Assembly (NCBI RefSeq): GCF_020404845.1
Contig: NZ_JAIOJZ010000002.1
Location: forward strand, 186,001-250,000
Length of the DNA stretch: 64,000 bases
Direction of reading: 5' to 3'
DNA from: Streptomyces hyderabadensis
GTDB lineage: Bacteria > Actinomycetota > Actinomycetes > Streptomycetales > Streptomycetaceae
Positions 16,839 to 25,143 of this stretch are shown piece by piece; the stretch's first letter is position 1; each line of letters starts with the position of its first letter. The notes under the pieces were generated by a model that ran no database searches, was not told where the DNA came from, and saw nothing but the letters and a program-made list of their open reading frames with translations. The translations under genes and the position numbers were made by a program.

Positions 16839-18497
16839 TCACTTGTTCGGCGGCGGCCCGTCCATCGGCCGGCCAAGCACGCCGGGCCGCCGCTGCCAGG
16901 GCAGCGGACCGGCGGGCGGACGGTAGGCGACGCCGAAGGCGTCGAGCCGCCGGTAGTGGGTGGCCATCCGCCGCTCGAAGGCGGCGTAGTCCCGGTCGGC
17001 GGGGGCGGGCAGGTCGCTCCAGGCGACCTCGGCGAAGGCGGCGAGCCGCGGGAAGAGCTGGTAGTCCACCCGCTCCTGGTTCTCCGTCACCTCGGTCCAC
17101 AGGTTCGCCTGGGTGCCGATCACGTGTCCGGACTCCCGCGGGGTCAGTTCCGCCGGAACCGGTTCGAACCGGTAGACGTCCTCCAGGGTGCGCACGAAGG
17201 CGATCGGCACGGGTTCGTCCTCGCCGCCGTCCTCCCGGAAGTTCAGGTACACCTGCTGCTCGGGGCACATCACGACGTCGTGCCCCGCGCGCGCCGCGGC
17301 GATCCCGCCCGCGTAACCGCGCCAGGAGGAGACGGCCGCGCCCTTGGCGAGTCCGCCCTCCAGGATCTCGTCCCAGCCGATGAGCCGGCGTCCGCGCTCG
17401 CTGAGCCAGGTGTCGAAGTGCTGGATGAACCAGGACTGGAGTTCGTCCTCGTCGGCGAGGCCGAGTTCGGCGATCCGCGCCTGCGCGGTGGGCGAGGCCC
17501 GCCACTGGTCCTTGGGGCATTCGTCGCCGCCGATGTGGACGAACTCGGAGGGGAACAGCTCCAGGACTTCCTCGAACACGCCCTCGTAGAAGCGCAGGGT
17601 GTTCTCGGTCGGGGCCAGCACGTTCGGGCAGACGCCCCAGGTGTCCCAGACGGTCAGGGCGGTGGTGTCGATCACGTCCGTGTTGCCCAGTTCCGGATAC
17701 GCGGCGATGGCGGCCTGCGAGTGTCCGGGTACGTCGATTTCCGGGACGACGGTGATGTGCCGTGCGGCGGCATAGGCGACGATCTCCCGGATGTCCTCCT
17801 GGGTGTAGTAACCGCCGTGGGGTTTGTCCTCCCACAGCGGCGACGCGCGGTGACCGAATTTCGTGCGCGAGCGCCAGGAGCCGGTCTCGGTGAGCTTCGG
17901 ATGGCGTTTGATCTCGATGCGCCAGCCCTGGTCGTCCGTCAGGTGGAAGTGCAGGACGTTGAGTTTGTGGGCGGCCATCAGGTCCAGGTAGCGCAGCACG
18001 CCGTCCTTCGGCATGAAGTGCCGGGAGACGTCCAGCATCAGTCCGCGCCAGCCGAACCGGGGCGCGTCCTCGATGCGGCCCAGCGGCAGTCGCCAGCGGC
18101 GGCCGGGCAGCGGGGCGCGCCGGAAGGCGTCCGGGCCGAGCAGCTGGCGCAGCGTCTGGGCGCCCCAGAAGAGGCCGGCCGGACCGCCGCCGGTGAGGTG
18201 CACGCCCTCCGGCGCCACGTCGAGGCGGTAGCCCTCGTCGGCCAGTCCGCCGTCCAGGGACAGCCGGACCACTCCCCCGCCGTCCCCCGCCCCGGGCGCC
18301 AGCGGCAGGCCGGTGGCCGCGCCCAGCGTGGCACGCAGCCAGCGCTCGGTGTGCCCGGCGCCCTCGCCGGCCACCAGCCGGGTGTCCGGGCCCAGGTCGA
18401 AGAAGGCGTCCTGGGCCACCGCGTGCCGCGGCCGGGGGATCACATCGGCCGAGTCCGTCACGTCCGCCACCGCCGTCACCTCCGTCATGTCCGTCAT
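16839..18497 (-). CDS. Beta-N-acetylhexosaminidase (GH20)
   Basis: 552 residues. An N-terminal GH20b domain (about 20-135) is followed by the catalytic barrel, including WRGLMLDVSRHFMP, LHFHLTDDQGWRIEI and VVPEIDVPGHSQAA. The catalytic Asp-Glu pair is D325-E326 in HIGGDECPKDQW, which supports substrate-assisted hydrolysis of terminal GlcNAc or GalNAc. No signal peptide is apparent, so it may act in the cytoplasm on imported oligosaccharides. It starts 4 bp after the stop of the ABC permease gene, so it is the last gene of the import operon and probably processes the imported sugar. The N-terminus has repeated Asp/Val/Thr codons (GACATGACG-like), so the start could be a few codons later. Confidence 0.92.
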   Translation of the reverse strand: MTDMTEVTAVADVTDSADVIPRPRHAVAQDAFFDLGPDTRLVAGEGAGHTERWLRATLGAATGLPLAPGAGDGGGVVRLSLDGGLADEGYRLDVAPEGVHLTGGGPAGLFWGAQTLRQLLGPDAFRRAPLPGRRWRLPLGRIEDAPRFGWRGLMLDVSRHFMPKDGVLRYLDLMAAHKLNVLHFHLTDDQGWRIEIKRHPKLTETGSWRSRTKFGHRASPLWEDKPHGGYYTQEDIREIVAYAAARHITVVPEIDVPGHSQAAIAAYPELGNTDVIDTTALTVWDTWGVCPNVLAPTENTLRFYEGVFEEVLELFPSEFVHIGGDECPKDQWRASPTAQARIAELGLADEDELQSWFIQHFDTWLSERGRRLIGWDEILEGGLAKGAAVSSWRGYAGGIAAARAGHDVVMCPEQQVYLNFREDGGEDEPVPIAFVRTLEDVYRFEPVPAELTPRESGHVIGTQANLWTEVTENQERVDYQLFPRLAAFAEVAWSDLPAPADRDYAAFERRMATHYRRLDAFGVAYRPPAGPLPWQRRPGVLGRPMDGPPPNK

Positions 18498-18501
18498 GTC
18501 G

Positions 18502-19347
18502 TCAGTCCTTCACCGCTCCGCCGAGGCCGGAGACGAGTCGTCGTTGTACGAGTACGAAGAAGACCAGCACCGGAATCGTCATCACCGTGGACGCGGCCAT
18601 GACGCCGCCCCAGTCGGGATCGTCCGGCTTGTAGAAGACCAGCAGCGCCATGGGCAGCGTCGACTGGGAGGTGTCGCTGATGATGAACGACTTGGCGAAC
18701 AGGAAGTCGTTCCAGGTCGAGATGAAGGAGAAGACGCTGGTGGCCACGAGACCCGGGAAGACCAGCGGGAAAAGGATCTGCCACAGAAAGCGCGTCCGGC
18801 TCGCCCCGTCGATGTAGGCGGCCTCCTCCAGGGCCTCCGGGACCGCTTTCACGAAACCCCGCAGCATCCAGATCGCGAAGGGCAGCGAGAAGGCGATGTG
18901 GGGCAGGATCAGCGAGCCCAGCGTGTTCAGTTGGCCGAAGTCCCGCATGAGGAAGAACAGCGGGATCGTGAGCGCCTCCACGGGCACCATCTGGGCCACC
19001 AGGAACATGATCAGCAGGGTGGTCCGGAAACGGAACCGGAAACGCGTCACCGCCGTCGCCGCGAGGAACGCGATCAGCGCCGAGGCGATCACGACGGAAC
19101 CCGCCACGATCAGACTGTTGAGAAAGTAGCGGCCGAATTCCTGCTGCTCGAACACCCGCCGGAAGGAGTCCAGCGAGGGGGTCAGCGTCCAGGGCCGGGG
19201 CTCGGTGGACTCGATCTCCCCGGCCGGTTTGAAGGCGCTCAGCACCATCCAGTACAGCGGGAAGGCGACCACGACGGCGATCAGCAGCGCGGACGCCTCG
19301 GCCGCCAGCCGCCACGGACGGCGCACCTGCGCGCGCAGAAGATTCAC
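18502..19347 (-). CDS. Sugar ABC transporter permease (MalG type)
   Basis: 281 residues from GTG at 19347, with GGGGGAGGAG upstream and overlapping the preceding permease stop (GTGA). It has six predicted helices and the permease EAA loop (EALEEAAYIDGASRTRFLWQ) that docks to the ATPase. C-terminal VQRRLVSGLGGAVKD is typical of MalG-like subunits. It forms the membrane channel together with the gene at 19344-20309. No ATPase gene is linked; in Streptomyces a shared MsiK-type ATPase usually serves such importers. Confidence 0.92.
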   Translation of the reverse strand: MNLLRAQVRRPWRLAAEASALLIAVVVAFPLYWMVLSAFKPAGEIESTEPRPWTLTPSLDSFRRVFEQQEFGRYFLNSLIVAGSVVIASALIAFLAATAVTRFRFRFRTTLLIMFLVAQMVPVEALTIPLFFLMRDFGQLNTLGSLILPHIAFSLPFAIWMLRGFVKAVPEALEEAAYIDGASRTRFLWQILFPLVFPGLVATSVFSFISTWNDFLFAKSFIISDTSQSTLPMALLVFYKPDDPDWGGVMAASTVMTIPVLVFFVLVQRRLVSGLGGAVKD

Positions 19348-20309
19348 AGCTCCTCCCCCTGGCGGCGCAGCAGCCGCAGGTAGACCAGCGTCACCGCGAG
19401 CAGGATCAGCAGCATGACCACGCCGATCGCGGAGCCGAGGCTGTACTGCGAGGACGCGAAGGCCTTCTGATAGGCGTAGACGTTGAGCACGAGGTTCTGG
19501 CCGGCGATGCCGCCGCCGCCCGTCATGACGTAGATCTGGGTGAAGACCTTGAAGTCCCAGATGACCGACTGGATGGTGACGACCACCAGGATCGGCCGGA
19601 GCATCGGCGCGAGCACCGAGCGCCAGATCCGCCACTGCGAGGCCCCGTCGAGCGCGGCGGCCTCCAGCACCTCGGCCGGTACGGCCCGTATCCCGGCGTA
19701 GACGGTGACCATGACGAACGGGAAGGAGCACCAGACCACTTCGAGCAGCACCAGCAGGAAGGCGCTGTACCGCCCGTAGGTCCAGGAGTGGTCGCCGAGC
19801 CCCAGCATCCGGTTGACGGGCCCGAAGTCGGGGTCGAACAGCAGCAGCCAGACCGTGGACCCGGTCACCGCCGGGGTCGCCCACGCGCCCAGCGCCGCCA
19901 GCATCAGCGCCAGCCGCGGCACCGCCCGCACCCGCGTGAGCAGCACCGCGAGCGCGCACCCGACCGCCAGCGTCGACACCACACAGGCGGCGGCGAACAC
20001 GACGGTGGCGAGCAGCACCCGCCAGAACTCCCCGTCCCCGAACAGCTCCGCATAGTTCCCGAACCCCTGAAAGGTCGCCGGCTCCCCACCACTGACCTGA
20101 GCCTGCGTGTACTCCAGGAAGGAGATCAGCCCGAGCTGATAGACGGGGTAGACCAGCAGCCCACCGAGGACCACAAGAGCGGGGGCAAGATATATCCAGG
20201 GGGTAGCGGAGGAGCCCCCGAAGGGGCGCGGGGAACTGCGCGACAAGCCACGACGCACCCGCACCCGCCCACGAACAACGCCCCCCGAGCTCATAGGCGA
20301 ACCCGTCAT
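19344..20309 (-). CDS. Sugar ABC transporter permease (MalF type)
   Basis: 321 residues; ATG at 20309 overlaps the binding-protein stop (ATGA). Six transmembrane helices and the EAA loop (EVLEAAALDGASQWRIWRS) are clear. Residues about 11-32 are arginine-rich and are encoded by a dispersed Streptomyces repeat (see 20216-20272), so the first conserved residues are near SSATPWIYLAPALVV. Works with the MalG-type subunit and the binding protein at 20306-21604. Codon usage outside the repeat is normal. Confidence 0.92.
   Translation of the reverse strand: MTGSPMSSGGVVRGRVRVRRGLSRSSPRPFGGSSATPWIYLAPALVVLGGLLVYPVYQLGLISFLEYTQAQVSGGEPATFQGFGNYAELFGDGEFWRVLLATVVFAAACVVSTLAVGCALAVLLTRVRAVPRLALMLAALGAWATPAVTGSTVWLLLFDPDFGPVNRMLGLGDHSWTYGRYSAFLLVLLEVVWCSFPFVMVTVYAGIRAVPAEVLEAAALDGASQWRIWRSVLAPMLRPILVVVTIQSVIWDFKVFTQIYVMTGGGGIAGQNLVLNVYAYQKAFASSQYSLGSAIGVVMLLILLAVTLVYLRLLRRQGEEL
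20216..20272. repeat. Dispersed Streptomyces GC-rich repeat, copy 1 (inside a coding region)
   Basis: The core GAAGGGGCGCGGGGAACTGC and the following 30 bp match the segment at 24397-24450 with few changes. I recognise this as a common intergenic repeat of Streptomyces chromosomes. Here it lies within the N-terminal codons of the MalF-type permease gene rather than between genes. Confidence 0.75.
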
Positions 20310-21604
20310 CCGGCGGAGCCAAACGCGTCATCCATCTTCCGAGCCGCATCCCCAGCGGCAGCGCCCACGTCCTTCTTGCCGCTGATCACCTCCTGGAACA
20401 TCGTCGGCAGCACCTGCGAGGAGTCGATCGTCGCCCACGCCGGAGAGGCCGGCACGAACTTGGTGCCCGCGGCGAGCGTGTCGACGAACGGCTTCACGAA
20501 CGGCTCCTTGGCCGCCACCTGCTGCCGTACGTCCGTGAAGGTCGGCAGGAAGCCCATCGCGTCGAACAGTTCGCCCTGCGCCTTCTTCGACGCGAGCCGC
20601 TTCATCAGGTCGACGGCGAGGGTGCGGTGCGAGGTGCTCTTCAGGACGCCGACGTTGTTGCCGCCCGCGAAGGCGGGGGCGATGGAGCCGGACTTCACGC
20701 CGGGCAGCGGCACGACCGCGTACTTGCCCTTCGCCTTGCCGGCCTCCACGGCCTGGTGGCTGAAGTCGCCGCCGATGGCCATGGCCGCCTTGCCGGAGGC
20801 GAACGCGGTGACGGTGTCGTTGCCGCCCATGCCGGCGCACTTGGCGGCGGGGCAGTTGCCGTCCCCGAACAGGGACGTGTACGCCTCGATGCCCTTGCGG
20901 GCGGCGGCGCTGTCGATGGCGGAGGCGTACGAGCCGCCCTTGCCGGTGGCGAGTTCACCGCCGTTGGCCCAGATGAAGGGCATCGCGCCGTAGGTGTAGG
21001 CGCCGCCGACCGCGATGCCGTAGAGGTCGGGCTTGGCGGCGTGCACCTGCTTGGCGGTGGCAGCCAGTTCGTCCAGCGTCCTGGGGGCCTTCAGGCCCAG
21101 TTCGTCGAAGACGTCGGTGCGGTAGTAGAGGGCGCGGACGCCGACGAAGTAGGGGGCGCCGTAGACCTTTCCGTCCACGGTGACCGACTGGCGGGCGGTG
21201 GGGTCGGCGTCCTTGGCCTCGTCCCAGGCCGCGAACTCCTCGGTCAGGTCGGCGAGTCCGCCGTCCTTGACGTAGCCGGCGGTGTCCGTGTTGCCGAACT
21301 CGATGACGTCGGGGGCGCTCTTGGGGTCGTTGAAGGCGGCCTTGATGCGCTGGGCACGGGTCTCGACCGGGATGTACTCCACGGTGACCTTCGTGTCCTC
21401 GTGCGCCTTCTTGAAGTCGGCGAGGACCGCGTCGACGACCTTTTCCTTCGGCTTGTTGTTGACCTCCTGGAACAGCCAGACGCGCAGCGTGCCGCTCTTC
21501 TCGTCCTTGCCGGAGGAGGAGTTGTCGGACGTCTGGGGGGCGCAGGCGGTCGCGGCGACGACGGCCGCGGCCAGCAGTACGGCCAGGCGGGGGGCGAGCT
21601 TCAT
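20306..21604 (-). CDS. Sugar ABC transporter substrate-binding lipoprotein
   Basis: 432 residues from ATG at 21604, with GGAGGAAAG at a good distance. The signal peptide ends in a lipobox-like ATAC, so Cys26 or near should be lipidated and anchor the protein outside the membrane. The mature part is a family 1 solute-binding protein (DVIEFGNTDTAGYVKDGGLADLTEEF, SGKAAMAIGGD). It delivers an oligosaccharide to the two permeases encoded downstream. Linkage to the GH20 hexosaminidase suggests a GlcNAc-containing sugar, which is inference. First gene of the operon. Confidence 0.92.
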   Translation of the reverse strand: MKLAPRLAVLLAAAVVAATACAPQTSDNSSSGKDEKSGTLRVWLFQEVNNKPKEKVVDAVLADFKKAHEDTKVTVEYIPVETRAQRIKAAFNDPKSAPDVIEFGNTDTAGYVKDGGLADLTEEFAAWDEAKDADPTARQSVTVDGKVYGAPYFVGVRALYYRTDVFDELGLKAPRTLDELAATAKQVHAAKPDLYGIAVGGAYTYGAMPFIWANGGELATGKGGSYASAIDSAAARKGIEAYTSLFGDGNCPAAKCAGMGGNDTVTAFASGKAAMAIGGDFSHQAVEAGKAKGKYAVVPLPGVKSGSIAPAFAGGNNVGVLKSTSHRTLAVDLMKRLASKKAQGELFDAMGFLPTFTDVRQQVAAKEPFVKPFVDTLAAGTKFVPASPAWATIDSSQVLPTMFQEVISGKKDVGAAAGDAARKMDDAFGSAG

Positions 21605-21627
21605 GGAGTCTTTCCTCCGGACGTGCG

Positions 21628-21642
21628 TTGCAACATATGCAA
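21628..21642. promoter_or_regulatory. Palindrome TTGCA-N5-TGCAA, candidate LacI-type operator
   Basis: A perfect 5+5 bp dyad (TTGCAACATATGCAA) lies 24-38 bp upstream of the binding-protein start. Such TGCAA dyads are typical of LacI-family (MalR-like) operators that control Streptomyces sugar operons. No regulator gene is adjacent, so a distant LacI protein would have to act here. Confidence 0.5.
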
Positions 21643-21753
21643 TGACGGTTTCGCTCTGCACAACACCCAGGAGCGTAGGGAGACATGAACCTGTCCACAA
21701 GAGGTCTGAACCATTTCGTAAACCTCTTTGTCGATCCGCCGGACGCACGAAGA

Positions 21754-21785
21754 CCCCCGGAGTGTGCGCGGGCACACTCCGGGGG
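21754..21785 (-). terminator. Terminator after the DUF3039 gene
   Basis: A perfect 14-bp stem (CCCCCGGAGTGTGC and its complement) with a 4-nt loop lies 70 bp downstream of the DUF3039 stop. It also separates that gene from the sugar operon promoter. Confidence 0.85.
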
Positions 21786-21855
21786 CCTTCGGGAAGATCT
21801 GAGAGGTCTGTACGGGCAGCGGCACCGCTCTCGCGGGCCTACCGCTTCTCGGCGC

Positions 21856-22140
21856 CTACTTCTTGTCGCCGCCCTTGCCCTCGTCCCCGCCGCCGCTCAT
21901 GGATTCGTAGATCTCCTTGCACATGGGGCAGACGGGATACTTCTTCGGGTCGCGGCCCGGTACCCAGACCTTGCCGCACAGCGCCACGACGGGGGTGCCG
22001 TCGAGGGCGCTCGCCATGATCTTGTCCTTCTGGACGTAATGCGCGAAGCGCTCGTGATCGCCGTCGCCGTGGGACGTCTGCGGCGTCGGCTCGACGAGGG
22101 TTCCCGTACCTGTCCCGCGCTCGGGCTCGAGAGTGCTCAT
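21856..22140 (-). CDS. DUF3039 family protein
   Basis: 94 residues from ATG at 22140 (an in-frame GTG-like extension to 22149 has no conserved residues). The conserved actinobacterial core is FAHYVQKDKIMASALDGTPV followed by ALCGKVWVPGRDP and YPVCPMCKEIYE; the C…CPMC pattern suggests a small zinc site. The C-terminus is Gly/Lys-rich. The function is unknown. It is monocistronic with its own terminator. Confidence 0.85.
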   Translation of the reverse strand: MSTLEPERGTGTGTLVEPTPQTSHGDGDHERFAHYVQKDKIMASALDGTPVVALCGKVWVPGRDPKKYPVCPMCKEIYESMSGGGDEGKGGDKK

Positions 22141-22170
22141 AACCGCCAAGGGTACTGAAGCTCACACGCT

Positions 22171-22743
22171 TCAGTTGAGCGACGGGTCGTCCGGATACGT
22201 CGCCACCATCGCCAGCTCGCCCCGCTGGCGGCGCAGCACCTCGCGCCAGAGCCGCTCCGGGAACGGCGAGGACACGTCGCCGGGCTCGGACTCGACCACG
22301 TACCAGGCGCCCTCGGTCAGCTCGTCCTCCAGCTGGCCGGGTCCCCAGCCCGCGTACCCGGCGAAGATCCGCAGCGCGCCGACGGCGGAGGCCAGCAGCT
22401 CGGGGGGTGCCTCCAGGTCCACCAGGCCGATCGCGCCGTGCACCCGCCGCCAGCCCAGCGGCGTCCGCTCGCCGGTCGCCCCGCCGGGGACGACGGCGAC
22501 GCCTAGGGCCGAGTCCAGCGACACGGGGCCGCCCTGGAAGACGACGCCCGGCTCGCCGGCCAGGTCCGCCCAGTCCTCCAGGATGTCGCCCACGTCGACC
22601 GGCGTGGGGCGGTTGAGGACGACACCGAGGGAGCCCTCCTCGTCGTGGTCGAGGAGGAGCACCACCGCACGCTCGAAGTTCGGGTCCGCCAGGGCGGGCG
22701 TTGCCACGAGCAGTCGCCCCGTGAGCGAGGACACCTCGGTCAT
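22171..22743 (-). CDS. YqgE/AlgH (UPF0301) family protein
   Basis: 190 residues from ATG at 22743; another ATG at 22752 would add three residues. The family signature is complete: LTGRLLVATPALADPNFERAV, GVVLNRPTPVDV, FQGGPVSLDSAL and YAGWGPGQLEDEL. It is a cytoplasmic protein of unknown biochemical function found in most bacteria. It is divergent from murA with 233 bp between the starts, a region that should hold both promoters. Confidence 0.92.
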   Translation of the reverse strand: MTEVSSLTGRLLVATPALADPNFERAVVLLLDHDEEGSLGVVLNRPTPVDVGDILEDWADLAGEPGVVFQGGPVSLDSALGVAVVPGGATGERTPLGWRRVHGAIGLVDLEAPPELLASAVGALRIFAGYAGWGPGQLEDELTEGAWYVVESEPGDVSSPFPERLWREVLRRQRGELAMVATYPDDPSLN

Positions 22744-22976
22744 GCCAGACATGATCCCGCATGTTCCCCTCCCGTGGGGAGGCAATCGGGGGCACGGGAG
22801 TGAACACGCACCCGCGCACGTCCCTCGATCGTGACCCCCTGTACGCGCCGGTGAACGCCGCGTGTTGTGACAAATCCATGACGTTGCAGGACCGTGCGGA
22901 GGCGCCCTGAAGGGGGGTACAAGACGATTACCCTTTCCCTTCTGGCCCCTGCCCAACCCCACGGAACGCGAGATTC

Positions 22977-24323
22977 ATGACCGTCAACGGCGCTGATGAC
23001 GTACTGCTTGTCCACGGCGGGACCCCGCTGGAGGGCGAGATCCGGGTCCGCGGTGCGAAGAACCTCGTGCCGAAGGCCATGGTGGCCGCCCTGCTGGGCA
23101 GTGCGCCGAGCCGGCTGCGCAATGTGCCGGACATCCGCGACGTGCGGGTCGTACGCGGGCTGCTGCAGCTGCACGGGGTGACCGTCCGTCCGGGTGAGGA
23201 GCCCGGCGAGCTGGTCCTCGACCCCTCCCACGTGGAGAGCGCGAACGTCGCCGACATCGATGCCCACGCGGGTTCGTCGCGCATCCCGATCCTGTTCTGC
23301 GGCCCGCTGCTGCACCGCCTCGGGCACGCCTTCATCCCCGGCCTGGGCGGCTGCGACATCGGCGGCCGGCCCATCGACTTCCACTTCGAGGTGCTGCGCC
23401 AGTTCGGCGCGAAGATCGAGAAGCGGGCGGACGGCCAGTACCTGGAGGCTCCGCAGCGGCTGCGCGGCACCAAGATCCGGCTGCCGTACCCGTCGGTCGG
23501 CGCTACCGAGCAGGTGCTGCTGACCGCCGTGCTCGCCGAGGGCGTCACGGAGCTGTCCAACGCGGCCGTGGAGCCGGAGATCGAGGACCTGATCTGCGTC
23601 CTGCAGAAAATGGGCGCGATCATCGCCATGGACACCGACCGCACGATCCGCATCACCGGTGTGGACGAGCTGGGCGGCTACACCCACCGTGCCCTCTCGG
23701 ACCGCCTGGAGGCGGCCTCCTGGGCCTCGGCGGCGCTGGCCACCGAGGGCAACGTCTATGTCCGCGGGGCCCAGCAGCGCTCGATGATGACGTTCCTGAA
23801 CACCTTCCGGAAGGTGGGCGGCGCGTTCGAGATCGACGACGAGGGCATCCGCTTCTGGCACCCGGGCGGGCGGCTGCAGTCCATCGCCCTGGAGACGGAC
23901 GTGCACCCCGGCTTCCAGACGGACTGGCAGCAGCCCCTGGTGGTCGCCCTGACGCAGGCCACGGGCCTGTCCATCGTCCACGAGACGGTGTACGAGTCCC
24001 GGCTGGGCTTCACCTCGGCGCTCAACCAGATGGGCGCCCACATCCAGCTCTACCGCGAGTGCCTGGGCGGCTCCGACTGCCGCTTCGGCCAGCGCAACTT
24101 CCTGCACTCGGCCGTCGTCTCCGGGCCGACCAAACTGGAGGGCGCCGACCTGGTCATCCCCGACCTGCGCGGCGGCTTCTCGTACCTGATCGCCGCCCTC
24201 GCGGCCCAGGGCACCTCCCGGGTGCACGGCATCGACCTGATCAACCGCGGCTACGAGAACTTCCTGGACAAGCTCGTGGAGCTGGGCGCAAAGGTGGAAC
24301 TCCCGGGCAAGGCCCTCGGCTAG
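22977..24323 (+). CDS. murA: UDP-N-acetylglucosamine 1-carboxyvinyltransferase
   Basis: 448 residues. MurA transfers enolpyruvate from PEP to UDP-GlcNAc, the first committed step of peptidoglycan synthesis in the cytoplasm. K28-N29 in RGAKNLVPKAM correspond to the conserved Lys-Asn pair, and the mobile-loop cysteine attacked by fosfomycin is present at C126 (GLGGCDIGGRPIDFH), so the enzyme should be fosfomycin-sensitive at this site. It is slightly longer than E. coli MurA (419). It is followed by a strong terminator at 24338. Streptomyces often have more than one MurA paralogue, so this may not be the only copy. Confidence 0.95.
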   Translation: MTVNGADDVLLVHGGTPLEGEIRVRGAKNLVPKAMVAALLGSAPSRLRNVPDIRDVRVVRGLLQLHGVTVRPGEEPGELVLDPSHVESANVADIDAHAGSSRIPILFCGPLLHRLGHAFIPGLGGCDIGGRPIDFHFEVLRQFGAKIEKRADGQYLEAPQRLRGTKIRLPYPSVGATEQVLLTAVLAEGVTELSNAAVEPEIEDLICVLQKMGAIIAMDTDRTIRITGVDELGGYTHRALSDRLEAASWASAALATEGNVYVRGAQQRSMMTFLNTFRKVGGAFEIDDEGIRFWHPGGRLQSIALETDVHPGFQTDWQQPLVVALTQATGLSIVHETVYESRLGFTSALNQMGAHIQLYRECLGGSDCRFGQRNFLHSAVVSGPTKLEGADLVIPDLRGGFSYLIAALAAQGTSRVHGIDLINRGYENFLDKLVELGAKVELPGKALG

Positions 24324-24337
24324 ACGGCCCCCCGAAC

Positions 24338-24385
24338 ACGCCGATGGGGCGGTCACCCGGACCCGGGTGGCCGCCCCATCGGCGT
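24338..24385 (+). terminator. Long hairpin terminator after murA
   Basis: A 15-bp outer stem (24338-24352 with 24371-24385) encloses a 7-bp inner stem (CACCCGG/CCGGGTG), a nearly continuous hairpin starting 15 bp after the murA stop. Confidence 0.88.
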
Positions 24386-24396
24386 TGCGTGGTGCG

Positions 24397-24450
24397 CCCC
24401 GGAAGGGGCGCGGGGAACTGCGCGACCAGCCACGAACGACCCGCAGCCGC
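24397..24450. repeat. Dispersed Streptomyces GC-rich repeat, copy 2
   Basis: Same element and orientation as 20216-20272 (core GAAGGGGCGCGGGGAACTGC). This copy is in the usual setting, between the murA terminator and the convergent HU gene. Confidence 0.78.
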
Positions 24451-24509
24451 GAAACGCCCGCATCCCGAACGAACGATCCGCGCAGTCCCCTGCGCTCAGA
24501 GCGGAGCGA

Positions 24510-24791
24510 TCACTTGCCCTTGGCGGCTTCCTTGAGCTTGGAACCCGCGGAGACCTTGACGCTGTAGCCGGCCGGGATCTGGATCGGCTCGCCGGTCTGC
24601 GGGTTGCGGGCGGTGCGAGCGGCACGGTGGGTGCGCTCGAAGGTCAGGAAGCCGGGGACGGTGACCTTCTCGTCGCCCTTGGAGACGATGTCGCCGACAA
24701 CCTCGGCGAACGCGGCCAGCACGGCGTCGGCGTCCTTGCGAGTCACCTCGGCGCGGTCGGCCAGCGCGGCCACCAGCTCACTGCGGTTCAT
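24510..24791 (-). CDS. hup: DNA-binding protein HU
   Basis: 93 residues, the standard HU size, with GGGAG upstream of ATG 24791. The beta-arm signature is GFLTFERTHRAARTARNPQTG, and the N-terminal helices (MNRSELVAALADRAEVTRKD) are typical. HU dimers bend DNA and compact the nucleoid. It lacks the long lysine-rich tail of the second Streptomyces HU, so it is the short HU1 type. Confidence 0.95.
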   Translation of the reverse strand: MNRSELVAALADRAEVTRKDADAVLAAFAEVVGDIVSKGDEKVTVPGFLTFERTHRAARTARNPQTGEPIQIPAGYSVKVSAGSKLKEAAKGK

Positions 24792-25081
24792 GTTGTTACT
24801 CCCGTGTTCTTCTTGCCGTTGAGGCGTGCCACGCGGCGGAGCCGCATGTTGGGCACAGCGATGCCGATGCTGCCAGGGCCCTCTGACATTCCCCGGACCC
24901 GGGTCGGTCGTCAGACCCTCGCGCCCAGGGAGGCATCCTGCCTCCACCTGCGGCGGTAAAGCCAATCCGGCACCCCCAGGAGTCGTGAGAACACCCTTGG
25001 GAGTCACACGCCGAGAGGGCCTGAGCCTTGCGCAACCCTAGAGGGCGATCCGAGGCCCGACATCCCGCGACGCGCCGGAGG

Positions 25082-25125
25082 GGCGGCCCGCCGTGGTGAT
25101 CCTCACCACCGTGCCACGGGCCGCC
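25082..25125 (-). terminator. Terminator after the malic enzyme gene
   Basis: Stem GGCGGCCCG/CGGGCCGCC with an inner GGTGGTGA…TCACCACC pairing lies 19 bp past the malic enzyme stop. The remaining 290 bp up to the HU start (24792-25081) contain no gene I recognise and should hold the hup promoter. Confidence 0.8.
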
Positions 25126-25143
25126 TTCCCCGGTCGGGGGAAC

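Noticed and set aside
22740..24356. A long minus-strand frame opposite murA
   Set aside because: MurA motifs on the plus strand are complete, including the catalytic Cys; the antisense frame has no recognisable domain.
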